A stretch of 64,000 nucleotides of DNA from Aequorivita marisscotiae (GCF_029814825.1 NZ_CP122379.1:496001-560000), one strand, 5' to 3'; shown: positions 51,534 to 61,768, counted from the first letter of the stretch. The notes: a model not told the origin generated them from the sequence alone. Program-made: numbers and translations.

Positions 51534-52016
51534 TTAGAGATATTTGGCATCAAAACCCAGCGGCAATAAATCCATTATGGAAGCCACTTTAATAATGTCG
51601 CCAGATTCGCCGCGAAAGTAGATAGCTATTGGGCTTTTTTGTTTTTGTTCGTATTCGGCAAGCGATTGGCGGCAGGCTCCGCAGGGTGCAATGGCCTCGG
51701 TTACCTCATGACTTTCGGCTTGTACGGTAATGGCGAGCGCCGTAATCGTTTCATTTGGAAAGTTGGCACCCGCACTAAATACAGCCACCCTTTCGGCACA
51801 AAGCCCCGAGGGAAAAGCTGCATTTTCTTGATTGTTGCCCAATACAATTGTTCCGGATGCAAGACGTAACGCTGCTCCCACCCTAAAACGCGAATAAGGC
51901 GCATACGCATTTTTACATGCTTGCTGCGCCTTATTCATTAATTCTTGAATGCTTTTTGGAAGCTCCGAAACGGATTCAAAAACTTCCAAGGCAATCTCAA
52001 TTTTTTGTTTTTTCAT
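51534..52016 (-). CDS. cdd: Cytidine deaminase
   Basis: 160 residues. Catalytic CAERVAVFSAG near 73 (C-A-E) and PCGACRQSLAEY near 112 (PCxxC) bind zinc; AYAPYSRFRVGAAL near 38 matches the substrate pocket. Deaminates cytidine and deoxycytidine in pyrimidine salvage. Lies in the same direction as porV; a 92-bp gap separates them. Confidence 0.96.
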   Translation of the reverse strand: MKKQKIEIALEVFESVSELPKSIQELMNKAQQACKNAYAPYSRFRVGAALRLASGTIVLGNNQENAAFPSGLCAERVAVFSAGANFPNETITALAITVQAESHEVTEAIAPCGACRQSLAEYEQKQKSPIAIYFRGESGDIIKVASIMDLLPLGFDAKYL

Positions 52017-52108
52017 TTTATGTTTAATTGCTCACTGGTTTAATTGACAAATTGATTTATTTAAAATTAAACTTTTAAACATTTAAACATTTCATTAGTT
52101 AAACCTTT

Positions 52109-53269
52109 CTAATACTCGTCGTACTCATCGCCAAAGTTAAATGTTAACCCAAAACGAAGGGTACCATCCAGCGGACTATTTGCCAATTTTGAAGTAGAGA
52201 ACAAGTACGAAATATCAATATTAATGGCGGTATAGCGGAAACCTGCTCCGAATGAAAGAAACTTTCTACTTCCCTTAACGTCACTTTCGTTGAAATAACC
52301 CGTACGGAAAGCAAATACATCTTGGTACCAATATTCGGCTCCCAGAGCCCAGGTAAATTCTTTCAACTCTTCACTAAAACCGTCTGGCGCATCGCCAAAT
52401 GAAGAGAACATACCACTAAAGAAACTTTCGTTGTAATAATCGTCTTCACTATTAATTACACCGTCGTTGTTAGAATCGCTTGGGGTTGGAACCAACAACT
52501 TATTAACTTGTGCAGAAACACCTACTTTGTTGTACTCGTCTAAGATAAAATCGAATCCGCCACCTAAAGCGAGGTTTGTTGGCAAGTTACTTTCCGAGCC
52601 TACCTCGTCGTACTTAAGTTTAGGACCAATGTTAGAAATATTGAAACCCAATCTCCAACGGCCGTCAAAATCGTCGTAAGGAATTTCTTCACTTTGGTAA
52701 TACCCTGCAACGTCTACGGCTACTGAGCTTGCTGCAGAAGCATCTGCCACCGCAGTTTGAAGTTTTAAATCTGAACGAATATAGCGTCCGGCAACGGCCA
52801 TAGAGAATCGTTCGCTAAGCCTAAGTGCATATGAAACATCAAAAAGCAATTCGTTTGGTTTAACCAATAATGGCTCTTCATCTGCTGTTTGGCGCAATTC
52901 AATCTCCCCATTACTGAAATATCGGAAACTTGCACCCACGGCGCTTTGTTCGTTTAAACGGTTATAATAAGTAATATTTCCTAAGAATATATCATTTACC
53001 AACTTGCTTAGATAGGGGGTGTAGGTTACACCCACGCCCTGCTTTGAAAGTGCAAAAGCGTATTTTGCTGGGTTCCACTGCTGTGAAAAAGCATCGGCAG
53101 AAGTAACTACGCCAATATCTCCCATACCAGCGGCACGAGGGTCTGCGGCAATAAGTACAAATGGAACACCTGTTGTTATTACACGATTTTCAATTCCTGT
53201 ATTATCCTCTTGTGCAACAGATTTAAATGCCACAAGGCCTAACAAAATTGGAATAAATAATTTCTTCAT
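52109..53269 (-). CDS. porV: Type IX secretion outer-membrane protein PorV (LptO)
   Basis: 386 residues. Signal peptide (MKKLFIPILLGLVAFKSVAQ; 20 residues) then a FadL-like beta barrel with ADPRAAGMGDIGVVTSADAF near 43 and a C-terminal FNFGDEYDEY. PorV is the T9SS outer-membrane lid and shuttles cargo to PorU. It is encoded 34 bp downstream of porU on the same strand, the usual order. Confidence 0.95.
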   Translation of the reverse strand: MKKLFIPILLGLVAFKSVAQEDNTGIENRVITTGVPFVLIAADPRAAGMGDIGVVTSADAFSQQWNPAKYAFALSKQGVGVTYTPYLSKLVNDIFLGNITYYNRLNEQSAVGASFRYFSNGEIELRQTADEEPLLVKPNELLFDVSYALRLSERFSMAVAGRYIRSDLKLQTAVADASAASSVAVDVAGYYQSEEIPYDDFDGRWRLGFNISNIGPKLKYDEVGSESNLPTNLALGGGFDFILDEYNKVGVSAQVNKLLVPTPSDSNNDGVINSEDDYYNESFFSGMFSSFGDAPDGFSEELKEFTWALGAEYWYQDVFAFRTGYFNESDVKGSRKFLSFGAGFRYTAINIDISYLFSTSKLANSPLDGTLRFGLTFNFGDEYDEY

Positions 53270-53285
53270 ATTAAATAATTTTGAG

Positions 53286-53293
53286 CAAATATA
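53286..53293 (-). promoter_or_regulatory. Possible internal -7 motif for porV
   Basis: TATATTTG on the minus strand, in the 34-bp porU-porV gap, fits TAnnTTTG. No -33 box is seen; porV may simply be co-transcribed with porU. Confidence 0.35.
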
Positions 53294-53303
53294 AATTTAA
53301 TTT

Positions 53304-56300
53304 TTAAAGGATGACGAGTTTCTCAAATTTTTCAACCCGCTGATTTGTTAACGCCGAATTAACGGTAATCTTATAAACGTACACACCTTTTCCGATACGA
53401 TCGCCAAAATCATCGCGGCCGTCCCACGTAATTTCACGACACAGATAGCTTCCAGAAGGTGGCAAGGTTGCATTTTTTGTCCACACCACTTTTCCCGTTA
53501 CCGTAAACACCTGAACCTGTACATCTAAAGTTTCATCTGGCCTGTTGTGGTTAAACCAGAATTGGGTGTAATTTACAAAGGGGTTGGGGTAATTAAGTAC
53601 GCGGGTAATTTCGAGTTTATCGTTACCAGCCACTATAAACTGTATTTCGGCCGTTGACGAATTATTGTAAACATCCCATGCTTTTAAAGTTAGGGTATGC
53701 AAACCATCTTCAAGGTCGCGAAATTTAAAGGTTGCTTTTCCTTTGGTATAGTCGTCAACGTCGGCTTGATAAAATTCGTTTAAAACAAACGGATTAGACT
53801 CATCGCCATCCAGAATTGCAACTATATCGTGGCCTATACCACTCGCAGTGTTTATACCGTTGGTATCTTCAAGTTTGGCGAGCAACATAGGAGAATCGTC
53901 TGTGATTCCGCCCGACACAAAACTTTCGTCGTTCATAAAAAGTTTTATTAGCGGCCCTTCGTTGTCTTCGGGAGCATTTTCATTTAATCCGCCAACATCT
54001 ATATCTAAGTTTACACCTGCCTGATCTTCCAGTTCGTTATTGCGTTTGGCATATAGACTTACTCTGCCTTTCCCCACAGGGATTTGAATATCTCTGGGAA
54101 CCACAAATTCGAATTCAAAAAGTCCGTTGGCAATGGTTGCTTTCCCATTAAATAATGATTCACCCAAAGTGGTAAAATCCATTATAAAGTTAAAATTATC
54201 GTTATCTAATGTTTGCCTCATTACGTTTTTGTCGAACACTTTTGCTTCTAAAATACCGTTATAATCTGCCATTAGCATCCCCGCTTCATTTATAACTTCG
54301 CCAGCAAGTTTTATTTTGCTCAAAGCTTTTAAAGTATCTGTTGCTTGCCCGATAGGTACATCGTTCAACCGTGTAATTCGAATACTTTTTTTAGGAAAAG
54401 CAAGATGCATTGCAGGATCGCCAATATAGAAAACCACGCGTCTTAAATCGCTATCTATACCTTGCTTTGCGAGTCTAAGCCCTTCGGCCGGAGTTTCTGG
54501 CACATCTCTTCCGTAGCCAAAAAGATTGTCTGCCAGTAGCTGATTGAACAATACCCCCGTATTAATATAAATTGCCCGAGTAGTTGTAACCAAGGAAATG
54601 GCTCCTCCTTCTTTATTTAAATAGGTAAGTTCGCCAGCTGTAATACGCAATGGGTTGTCAAATTTGGTAAATTCGCAGGTAACTGTAACCACACACGGCA
54701 AGTTGTCTTTGTTTCGCAGATTTTGCGCAGTTTCTTTAGTGTAAATATACTCCGCAGCTAGACCATCTTCACCCCCATGGCCAAAATAATCTATAATAAT
54801 AGCGCCTACATCAAAAGCACTTTTAATGGCTTCGTTTACTTCTGGATAACGGCTACCACCGGCAGAGGCTTCTTGTTGGTAGGCATCGGTGTGAATTTTT
54901 TTCACATTAATAAACGGCTTCTCCATAGAAATTTGATCGCCCAACGCATCTAGTTTTAACTGTAATTGCTCCTCATTATCTTCATCGATATCGTCAGAAA
55001 TTAATACAAAATTGGTTCTCCAGTTGCCATACGAACTTTCGGAGGTGTATTTTATAATTTTATCGACCATGGCATTGGCCATGGAAACATTATCTGCAAT
55101 TATTCTGCCCATAGCGATGTCTAACAAATCAATATCTGTGGTACCTGAGCCAATAGTGCCCTCACATGGATCCATATTTCCGAAGAAATCGTCAGACATA
55201 AACGATTGTGCAATACTAACCCCCGTAAGTGTTTGAAAAGTTGGAACAATATTGTTGTTGTTCGCCAGTCTGTTTTTATAATCTATAGATGCATCGCCTA
55301 AAATACCTACATATTTTACCCGTTTTGCTTCGGTGGAAGCGTTGTTATAAACATAGCGAACAAAATTCCTGATTGCGCTAATATCCTGACTGCCACCGCT
55401 AAATTCCTCATAAATCTTGTCTGTGGTTACCACTTTTACATTAAGCCCTTGAAGGTTTTTATGATACGTTGCCAAACGCAATGCAGGTTGAATTAAGAAA
55501 GGTGCTGTAATAATAAGATAATCTACATCTCGAAAATTTCCGGAACCATCCTTAAAAATAGTGCCTTTTAAATTTTGATTCTGAACAACCGGTTGTGCAA
55601 CCTTAACAGGAGCCAAATAATTGGAAGGCCCTACGGCAACATACTCACGCACTTGCCCAAGTGTTTGTTTAAAACTGAATGAGGAAGCATTGTTTTCGTT
55701 TTGTTTTGAAGTAATAAACTGGGAGTCGGTAACGTCCCAAACTTGCGAAAACTGTGCGGCATTGGTTATTTGGTATTCACCCACGCCAGTAAGGGTTTCC
55801 GCAGCATTATATCTAAAAGGCAATTGTCCTTCGGCACCACTTAATGTTCTAACGGCCCATAGGCCAATATAGTCCAAATATGCAATGCTCGAAGGATTAC
55901 CAGCGTTGTTGTATGATAAATCTATTTGAACAGTTTCGCTGCTGGCTGGAATTTCTTTTCTATATTCATCTAAATCTAAAAGCCCTCCCACTCCTAGAGC
56001 TCGAAATTCTATTGGGTCTAGCGAGGTGCTATTAACAGTTACCGCCATTGAAGTGGCACTTTCTGAAGCCGCAGCCGTTTTAATGGTGAGTTGTATTGGT
56101 TTGCTGGAAACTATATTTGGGAATTCAAAATTAAAACTTTGTTCATTATTAATATCGAATCGATTGCCAAACCATTTTCTACCCAGTTTTGTCGGACTTT
56201 CTTCGTCCTTTTCATAAAATTGATAATCGTCAAATTCTGAAATAGTAAAATCTACCGTTCCTGTTGGTTCAACCATGGGGCGCACCCGTTTACCGGCATC

Positions 56301-57137
56301 TCCACTTACGGTTACATAATAAAATGAATTGTCTGTATAAGGGTTTAAATTTGAATCGTTTTCTTCTACATAACCATTAGTACTGGTACCATAAAATAGA
56401 ATGTAGTCGTTACCATCAAAGGACCCGTCTTCTTCACCTACAACTTGAATGGCTATTTCGGGCAGGTCAAAAAATTTATTTTCTTCATTCAACAACGGTA
56501 AGGATTTGCCTCCAAAACCATATATTTTAATATTTCTTGGATTAATGCCATCTACGTTCATTCCCAAGCTACTCAGAAAAGATCTGTCTATTTTGTGAAT
56601 TCCAGTTTCGGCTACCTTAAATTTATACCACTTACCACTTGCAAGCACCGAATTAGTGATATCCGGCGTATAGTCTGTACAAAATGGACCATAGCGATAA
56701 TCTACATCAAAAGACAATACTTTTTTATACCCACTGTTGGTTTTGATTATAGGTGAAATTTTTAATAAAGTGAAGAGTTTTTCCCTAGAGTGCGAACTAC
56801 CAAGGTAGTATTCTAATTTATCGGGTACTAATTCGGTATCAATCAGGTTTAGTTCTTCGGCAGAAACCGAGCCATAACGCACATTGGTAAGCGTAACCGA
56901 AGTTTTATCGGCAAAACCCGCATCCTCCCATTTAGTTTGATAGCTAATTGCTTCTTTATTTAATTGAAGCTTTAATGCAGCCTTAGCTTTTTGCTTGGTG
57001 GTTGATGAAGATTCAGTGCCTTCAATTTTACTCGCAGCGGGTCTGGAATTTCCCCAATCTATGGTTATGCTTTTTGATTGCGCCTTTCCTAAAAAAGGCA
57101 GGGCTATAAAAACAAAAAATAGTATCGCTTTTCTCAT
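53304..57137 (-). CDS. porU: Type IX secretion sortase PorU
   Basis: The open frame starts at 57179, but the Met at 57137 (MRKAILFFVFIALPFLGKAQ; 20 residues) begins a normal signal peptide, giving 1277 residues. Gingipain-type C25 cysteine protease with the catalytic pair visible in IDYFGHGGEDG and TVTCEFTKFDNP (His and Cys). N-terminal beta domains and a C-terminal domain with YPNPF...FWFNHNRPDE and GVYVYKI resemble a type A CTD. PorU cleaves the C-terminal signal of T9SS cargo at the outer membrane and attaches it to LPS. Followed by porV. Confidence 0.95.
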   Translation of the reverse strand: MRKAILFFVFIALPFLGKAQSKSITIDWGNSRPAASKIEGTESSSTTKQKAKAALKLQLNKEAISYQTKWEDAGFADKTSVTLTNVRYGSVSAEELNLIDTELVPDKLEYYLGSSHSREKLFTLLKISPIIKTNSGYKKVLSFDVDYRYGPFCTDYTPDITNSVLASGKWYKFKVAETGIHKIDRSFLSSLGMNVDGINPRNIKIYGFGGKSLPLLNEENKFFDLPEIAIQVVGEEDGSFDGNDYILFYGTSTNGYVEENDSNLNPYTDNSFYYVTVSGDAGKRVRPMVEPTGTVDFTISEFDDYQFYEKDEESPTKLGRKWFGNRFDINNEQSFNFEFPNIVSSKPIQLTIKTAAASESATSMAVTVNSTSLDPIEFRALGVGGLLDLDEYRKEIPASSETVQIDLSYNNAGNPSSIAYLDYIGLWAVRTLSGAEGQLPFRYNAAETLTGVGEYQITNAAQFSQVWDVTDSQFITSKQNENNASSFSFKQTLGQVREYVAVGPSNYLAPVKVAQPVVQNQNLKGTIFKDGSGNFRDVDYLIITAPFLIQPALRLATYHKNLQGLNVKVVTTDKIYEEFSGGSQDISAIRNFVRYVYNNASTEAKRVKYVGILGDASIDYKNRLANNNNIVPTFQTLTGVSIAQSFMSDDFFGNMDPCEGTIGSGTTDIDLLDIAMGRIIADNVSMANAMVDKIIKYTSESSYGNWRTNFVLISDDIDEDNEEQLQLKLDALGDQISMEKPFINVKKIHTDAYQQEASAGGSRYPEVNEAIKSAFDVGAIIIDYFGHGGEDGLAAEYIYTKETAQNLRNKDNLPCVVTVTCEFTKFDNPLRITAGELTYLNKEGGAISLVTTTRAIYINTGVLFNQLLADNLFGYGRDVPETPAEGLRLAKQGIDSDLRRVVFYIGDPAMHLAFPKKSIRITRLNDVPIGQATDTLKALSKIKLAGEVINEAGMLMADYNGILEAKVFDKNVMRQTLDNDNFNFIMDFTTLGESLFNGKATIANGLFEFEFVVPRDIQIPVGKGRVSLYAKRNNELEDQAGVNLDIDVGGLNENAPEDNEGPLIKLFMNDESFVSGGITDDSPMLLAKLEDTNGINTASGIGHDIVAILDGDESNPFVLNEFYQADVDDYTKGKATFKFRDLEDGLHTLTLKAWDVYNNSSTAEIQFIVAGNDKLEITRVLNYPNPFVNYTQFWFNHNRPDETLDVQVQVFTVTGKVVWTKNATLPPSGSYLCREITWDGRDDFGDRIGKGVYVYKITVNSALTNQRVEKFEKLVIL

Positions 57138-57355
57138 TAGTACCAATAACGCTTCAAATATACACTTAGTATAACGCATTTTTTTAAAAGTTTTCTGTAT
57201 TGTCGCATTAGGATAATAATTTTAAAACTAATACGTTTGCAACTTTATTGGTCTTAAAACCTTTTAAAACCCTACAGCGCAATAATAACAAAATATTATT
57301 GTGTTTTTGTCGTTAATTACTATATTGCGAACCCAATTTTATCATATTTGAATCT

Positions 57356-59032
57356 ATGATGTTTAGAAAAAACCTAACGTTAAAGCTATTTATTACTTTA
57401 ATAGCAGCCACACTTCTAGTTGGTTGCAACAAATCCAGAGACTATAAAAACAGTTCTCGAGCCACCGGCTGGAAAATGAATGCCAAAGAAGGAGGCTTTC
57501 AATACAATCCGCAATCTAGAGAACAGGAAACAGGCCCAGGCCTTGTATTTGTTGAAGGCGGTACTTTTACCATGGGTAGAGTACAAGACGATCCGATGCA
57601 CGATTGGAACAACTCGCCTAACCAACAACACGTTCAATCATTCTATATGGATGAAACTGAGGTTACTAACCTTATGTATCTTGAATATCTTGATTGGTTA
57701 AAACAAGTATTCCCTCCTACCGACGAAAGTTATAGAAAAATTTATGAAGGCGCTGTACCAGATACATTGGTTTGGAGAAATCGTTTAGGTTTCAACGAAG
57801 TTATGACCAATAACTATCTTCGCCATCCTGCCTATGCCGAATATCCTGTAGTAGGGGTAAGTTGGATTCAAGCAGTTGAGTTTAGTAATTGGAGAACTGA
57901 TCGCGTAAATGAAATGGTTTTGGCAAATGAAGGCATTACCGCCAGAAATGCACCTTATGAAGTTGAACCTGGCGAAACATTCAATACAGCAACCTATTTA
58001 AACGCGCCAACACTAACATACGGTGGTAATGATTCTATTACCCGCGGTGGGAAAAAATCTGAATCTATTGCAAAAAGAAGCAAAGACAGTACAAATTTAT
58101 ACATTCAACGTAAAGATGGTTTGCTTATGCCAGCGTATCGTCTTCCAACCGAAGCTGAGTGGGAATACGCAGCCCTCGGTCTCGTTGGGCTTCGAAACTA
58201 CAATGCTTACAGAGGTAAGAAAAAATACCCTTGGGAAGGTCAATATACCCGTTCAGGCAAAAGAAGATCGCGTGGAGACCAAATGGCAAACTTTAAACAA
58301 GGTGATGGTGATTACGGAGGTATAGCTGGTTGGAGTGATGATGGTGCAGATATTACAGCTCAAGTAAAATCATACGAACCAAACGATTTTGGACTTTACG
58401 ATATGGCCGGTAACGTTGCCGAATGGGTAGCAGATGTTTACCGCCCAATTGTTGACGATGAGTTTAACGATTTCAATTACTACAGAGGTAACGTTTACAC
58501 CAAAAATGCTATTGGAGAAGATGGAAAAGTAAAAGTAGTTACAAAAGATTCTATTGTTTTCGACACTTTAAGCAACGGAAAAATTGTAGCTCGAAACCTT
58601 CCAGGCGGAATCCTCCAAGTTCCAGTTGATGAAAATGAAACCTATTTAAGAACAAACTTCTCCCAAAGCGATAATCGCGATTACAGAGACGGCGATAAAC
58701 GATCATCTCGTTACTATCAATCATTTGCCGATGAAGAAGGCGAAGGTGCCGACAACACTAATCGCATGTACAATTCACCTATTCAAAAGGTTTATGTAGA
58801 TAGCTCTGGTACCCTAGATCGTCAGTACGATAAATCATCAAATAGAACTACACTTATAGACAACGAAGTTCGTGTTTATAAAGGAGGTTCATGGAGAGAT
58901 AGAGATTACTGGTTAGATCCTGCACAGAGACGCTATTTCCCCCAAGATATGGCTACAGACTATATTGGGTTTAGATGCGCAATGAGTCGCGTTGGTTCAA
59001 AATCTAAAAAAGGGAAGCGCCCCAGAAATTAG
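57356..59032 (+). CDS. gldJ: Gliding motility lipoprotein GldJ
   Basis: 558 residues. Lipobox LLVGCNKS (Cys23). Formylglycine-generating-enzyme-like sulfatase-modifying domain with GGTFTMGRVQDDPMHDWN near 68, DETEVTNLMYLEYL and, near the end, GGSWRDRDYWLDPAQRR. GldJ is an outer-membrane lipoprotein essential for gliding and T9SS (with GldK-type proteins). Divergent from porU and followed by a terminator; murF starts 70 bp later. Confidence 0.95.
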   Translation: MMFRKNLTLKLFITLIAATLLVGCNKSRDYKNSSRATGWKMNAKEGGFQYNPQSREQETGPGLVFVEGGTFTMGRVQDDPMHDWNNSPNQQHVQSFYMDETEVTNLMYLEYLDWLKQVFPPTDESYRKIYEGAVPDTLVWRNRLGFNEVMTNNYLRHPAYAEYPVVGVSWIQAVEFSNWRTDRVNEMVLANEGITARNAPYEVEPGETFNTATYLNAPTLTYGGNDSITRGGKKSESIAKRSKDSTNLYIQRKDGLLMPAYRLPTEAEWEYAALGLVGLRNYNAYRGKKKYPWEGQYTRSGKRRSRGDQMANFKQGDGDYGGIAGWSDDGADITAQVKSYEPNDFGLYDMAGNVAEWVADVYRPIVDDEFNDFNYYRGNVYTKNAIGEDGKVKVVTKDSIVFDTLSNGKIVARNLPGGILQVPVDENETYLRTNFSQSDNRDYRDGDKRSSRYYQSFADEEGEGADNTNRMYNSPIQKVYVDSSGTLDRQYDKSSNRTTLIDNEVRVYKGGSWRDRDYWLDPAQRRYFPQDMATDYIGFRCAMSRVGSKSKKGKRPRN

Positions 59033-59053
59033 CGATTTAAAAATTAAAAAAAC

Positions 59054-59088
59054 AACCCTCCTTGGCATACAGCTTCGGAGGGTTTTTT
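59054..59088 (+). terminator. Rho-independent terminator after gldJ
   Basis: AACCCTCC and GGAGGGTT pair over 8 bp around a 15-base loop, followed by a T-run (TTTTTT). Located 22 bp past the gldJ stop and before murF. Confidence 0.85.
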
Positions 59089-59102
59089 AGTATATTTATT
59101 TC

Positions 59103-60383
59103 ATGAATATAGCATCCCTTCACACGTATTTTTTGCAGAGCAGTGGCGTTTGTACAGACACCCGAAAAATTGAAAAAAACTGCATGTTTTTTGCTCTTAA
59201 AGGTGAAAACTTTAACGGAAACTTATTTGCACAGGAAGCACTGGATAAAGGTGCTTTTAAAGTTATTGTTGATGAAACTGCCTTTCATAAAAATACTGGT
59301 GAAACTATATTGGTAGAAAATGTACTGTTAACGCTGCAGCAACTGGCACGCTTTCATAGAAAAAATTTAAATCTGCCTATTATTTCACTCACTGGGAGCA
59401 ATGGCAAAACAACTTCCAAAGAGCTTATAAATGCTGTTCTTTCCCAAAAGTTTAATACCGTGGCAACACAAGGCAACTTAAACAACCACATTGGCGTTCC
59501 CCTAACTTTGCTCAATATGAATAAAGAAACCGAAATAGGCATTGTTGAAATGGGAGCCAATCATTTGGGTGAAATAAAAATGTTAAGCGAGATTGCAGAT
59601 CCAGATTACGGGTATATTACCAACTTTGGAAAAGCCCATTTAGAAGGTTTTGGCAGCTTAGACGGTGTGGTTCAAGGTAAGACTGAACTGTATCAATATT
59701 TAAAAAAACACAAGAAGAAAATTTTTGTGAACGCCAACGATCTAAAACAATTAAATAAGTCCGAAAACAGTGAAAGAGTAACCTTTGGCACAAAACATAG
59801 CGATTATAATATAGAATTGCTAGATGGCTCGCACCAGCTTTTGGTGGCATTCAACAACACCGAAATACAGAGCAATTTAGTAGGGGCCTACAACTTTGCC
59901 AACCTTTCTGCGGCAATAGCTATTGGTGCATTTTTTAATATTTCTGCAAAAGAAATTAAGGTGGGTATTGAAAGCTATACACCGTCAAACAACCGTTCGC
60001 AATTGATTAAAAAAGGCACAAACACGGTTTTAATGGATGCGTATAATGCAAACCCAACCAGTATGATGGCTGCTTTGGAAAACTTTAAACAAGCCAAGGG
60101 CGAAACCAAAATTATGTATCTAGGCGATATGTTTGAACTGGGAAAGGAAGCTGAATCCGAACATCAAAATATCGTTGATTTTTTAACCGAAAACTCCTTC
60201 GGAAATGTGTATTTAGTAGGAAGCAATTTTTTTAAAACAGCCAATAATTCTTCACATATAAAACAATTTGAAACTTTTGATGAATTGCGTGAAACATTAA
60301 AAACCAATCCTCCAAAAAATGCTACAATATTAATTAAAGCTTCGCGTGGAATGGCATTGGAGCGGATTTTAGATTTTTTATAA
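59103..60383 (+). CDS. murF: UDP-N-acetylmuramoyl-tripeptide--D-alanyl-D-alanine ligase
   Basis: 426 residues. Mur ligase family: SGVCTDTRKIEKNCMFFAL at the start, ATP P-loop SLTGSNGKTTSKE near 97, EMGANHLGEI near 149 and the C-terminal DAYNANPTSM near 317. Adds D-Ala-D-Ala to UDP-MurNAc-tripeptide. Downstream of gldJ with its own possible promoter not identified. Together with mpl it represents wall synthesis and recycling in the window. Confidence 0.96.
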   Translation: MNIASLHTYFLQSSGVCTDTRKIEKNCMFFALKGENFNGNLFAQEALDKGAFKVIVDETAFHKNTGETILVENVLLTLQQLARFHRKNLNLPIISLTGSNGKTTSKELINAVLSQKFNTVATQGNLNNHIGVPLTLLNMNKETEIGIVEMGANHLGEIKMLSEIADPDYGYITNFGKAHLEGFGSLDGVVQGKTELYQYLKKHKKKIFVNANDLKQLNKSENSERVTFGTKHSDYNIELLDGSHQLLVAFNNTEIQSNLVGAYNFANLSAAIAIGAFFNISAKEIKVGIESYTPSNNRSQLIKKGTNTVLMDAYNANPTSMMAALENFKQAKGETKIMYLGDMFELGKEAESEHQNIVDFLTENSFGNVYLVGSNFFKTANNSSHIKQFETFDELRETLKTNPPKNATILIKASRGMALERILDFL

Positions 60384-60397
60384 TTATATTTTGAAGT

Positions 60398-60471
60398 GGG
60401 CCATGTTGGATTCGAACCAACGACTTCCACGTTGTCGACGTGACACTCTAAACCAACTGAGTTAATGGCCC
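60398..60471 (-). tRNA. tRNA-Val(GAC), with C at position 33
   Basis: Cloverleaf on the minus strand: acceptor GGGCCAT/ATGGCCC perfect, D stem ACTC/GAGT, anticodon stem TCACG/CGTGG (one T-G pair), T stem GTTGG/CCAAC with TTCGAAT loop. The anticodon loop is TCGACAA, so the anticodon is GAC (Val, GUC/GUU). The base before the anticodon, nearly always U33, is C. The discriminator is A; CCA is not encoded. Confidence 0.85.
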
Positions 60472-60529
60472 TATATACAAAGCTTGAAAATACAAAATCC
60501 GAAAGGTAAAACAAACTGGCTTTTTACAG

Positions 60530-61510
60530 TTATTTATCAAATTTTTTAATGGGCTTCTTTTTAATCATGCCTCCTTTCGCATCTTTAACCGAAGTCATGA
60601 TCATAAATGCTTGCTTGTCTATTTTTTCAACTTCTGTTTTTAGCTTGCTCATTTCCAAACGGGTAATTACAGTATAGACCACATCAACGAGTTTCCGCGC
60701 TTCCCCCTTCTTTGCAAAGCCGTTTTCACCTTTATAAATTGTACAGCCTCGACCCATTTTTTCAATTATTGCCAATCTTATTTCTTCATTTTTATCAGAA
60801 ATAATTGTAATCCCCATAAACTCTTCAATTCCATCAATTACAAAATCAACAGTTTTTGAAGCGGCAAAATAAGTGAGTATTGCATAAAGTGCAATTTCTG
60901 TAGAAAGAAAATAAGCTGCCGCGGTAAATATAGCAACGTTAAAAATCATAATTACATTTCCAACGGTAAGGCTGGTTTTTCGGCTAATATAGATGGCCAA
61001 CACTTCGGTACCATCAATAATAGCACCACCGCGAATAGCCAGTCCGATGCCCAAACCTAAAAACAGTCCTCCAAAAGCCGCTACCAATATTTTATCGTCT
61101 GTAATTGCAGGGTACGGAATAACCGCCACGGCAACCGCCAGTAGCACGATCCCCATAACGCTTTTAATTGCAAATCTCCGTCCGATAGAAAAGTACGCCA
61201 GAATTAAAAAGGGCAGGTTAAAGCAGACTAATAACAATGAAAATGTAACTCCGGTTAATTCGTTCACCATAAGGGAAACCCCGGTAACGCCACCATCAAT
61301 AAACCCATTAGGAATTAAAAAACCCCTTAGTCCAAATGATGCTGAAACCACTCCCAATAGTAAAAAGAAAAAATCTCCCACTTCGTGAACAATCTCAATT
61401 TCAAGATTGTTCACCCGTTTTTCAAGAGGTTCTGTTGCGCTTTTTGATTTTCCGGTCTTTTGCCGACTTTTTACTACGTCTGTTATTATTTTATGAATAA
61501 ATGGAATCAA
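60530..61510 (-). CDS. YitT family membrane protein
   Basis: 326 residues. A 45-residue polar N-terminus is followed by five or six hydrophobic segments (about 45-205) with LIPNGFIDGGVTGVSL near 75 typical of YitT/DUF161, and a C-terminal DUF2179-type domain (about 220-310) with GRGCTIYKGENGFAK. Function unknown; in the inner membrane. Flanked by the two tRNA genes. Confidence 0.85.
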   Translation of the reverse strand: MIPFIHKIITDVVKSRQKTGKSKSATEPLEKRVNNLEIEIVHEVGDFFFLLLGVVSASFGLRGFLIPNGFIDGGVTGVSLMVNELTGVTFSLLLVCFNLPFLILAYFSIGRRFAIKSVMGIVLLAVAVAVIPYPAITDDKILVAAFGGLFLGLGIGLAIRGGAIIDGTEVLAIYISRKTSLTVGNVIMIFNVAIFTAAAYFLSTEIALYAILTYFAASKTVDFVIDGIEEFMGITIISDKNEEIRLAIIEKMGRGCTIYKGENGFAKKGEARKLVDVVYTVITRLEMSKLKTEVEKIDKQAFMIMTSVKDAKGGMIKKKPIKKFDK

Positions 61511-61626
61511 AAATTTTAGTTTTAAGTGGTGGTGGTTTCAAAGTTAAACTTATTCGCATAAATAATGAACACAGTATAACACAATAAAAAAAACCGAAGC
61601 TTTCACTTCGGTTTTTTAAAAACTGG

Positions 61627-61701
61627 TGGGCGATGAGGGGTTCGAACCCCCGACCCCCTCGGTGTAAACGAGGTGCTCTGAACCAGCTGAGCTAATCGCC
61701 C
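61627..61701 (-). tRNA. tRNA-Val(UAC)
   Basis: Minus-strand cloverleaf: acceptor GGGCGAT/ATCGCCC, D stem GCTC/GAGC, anticodon stem CCTCG/CGAGG with loop TTTACAC (anticodon TAC), T stem GGGGG-type with TTCGAAC. The discriminator A is followed directly by CCA (61624-61626) in the genome, unlike the other tRNA-Val. Confidence 0.95.
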
Positions 61702-61768
61702 TCATTGTTTAGAGGTTGCAAATATAAGCTAGTTTTTAATTCCCGCAAACATTTATTTGAAAAAAAAA

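Noticed and set aside
60164..60514. 116-codon minus-strand frame over murF end and a tRNA gene
   Set aside because: It runs through a clear tRNA and the antisense of murF, so it cannot be a gene.
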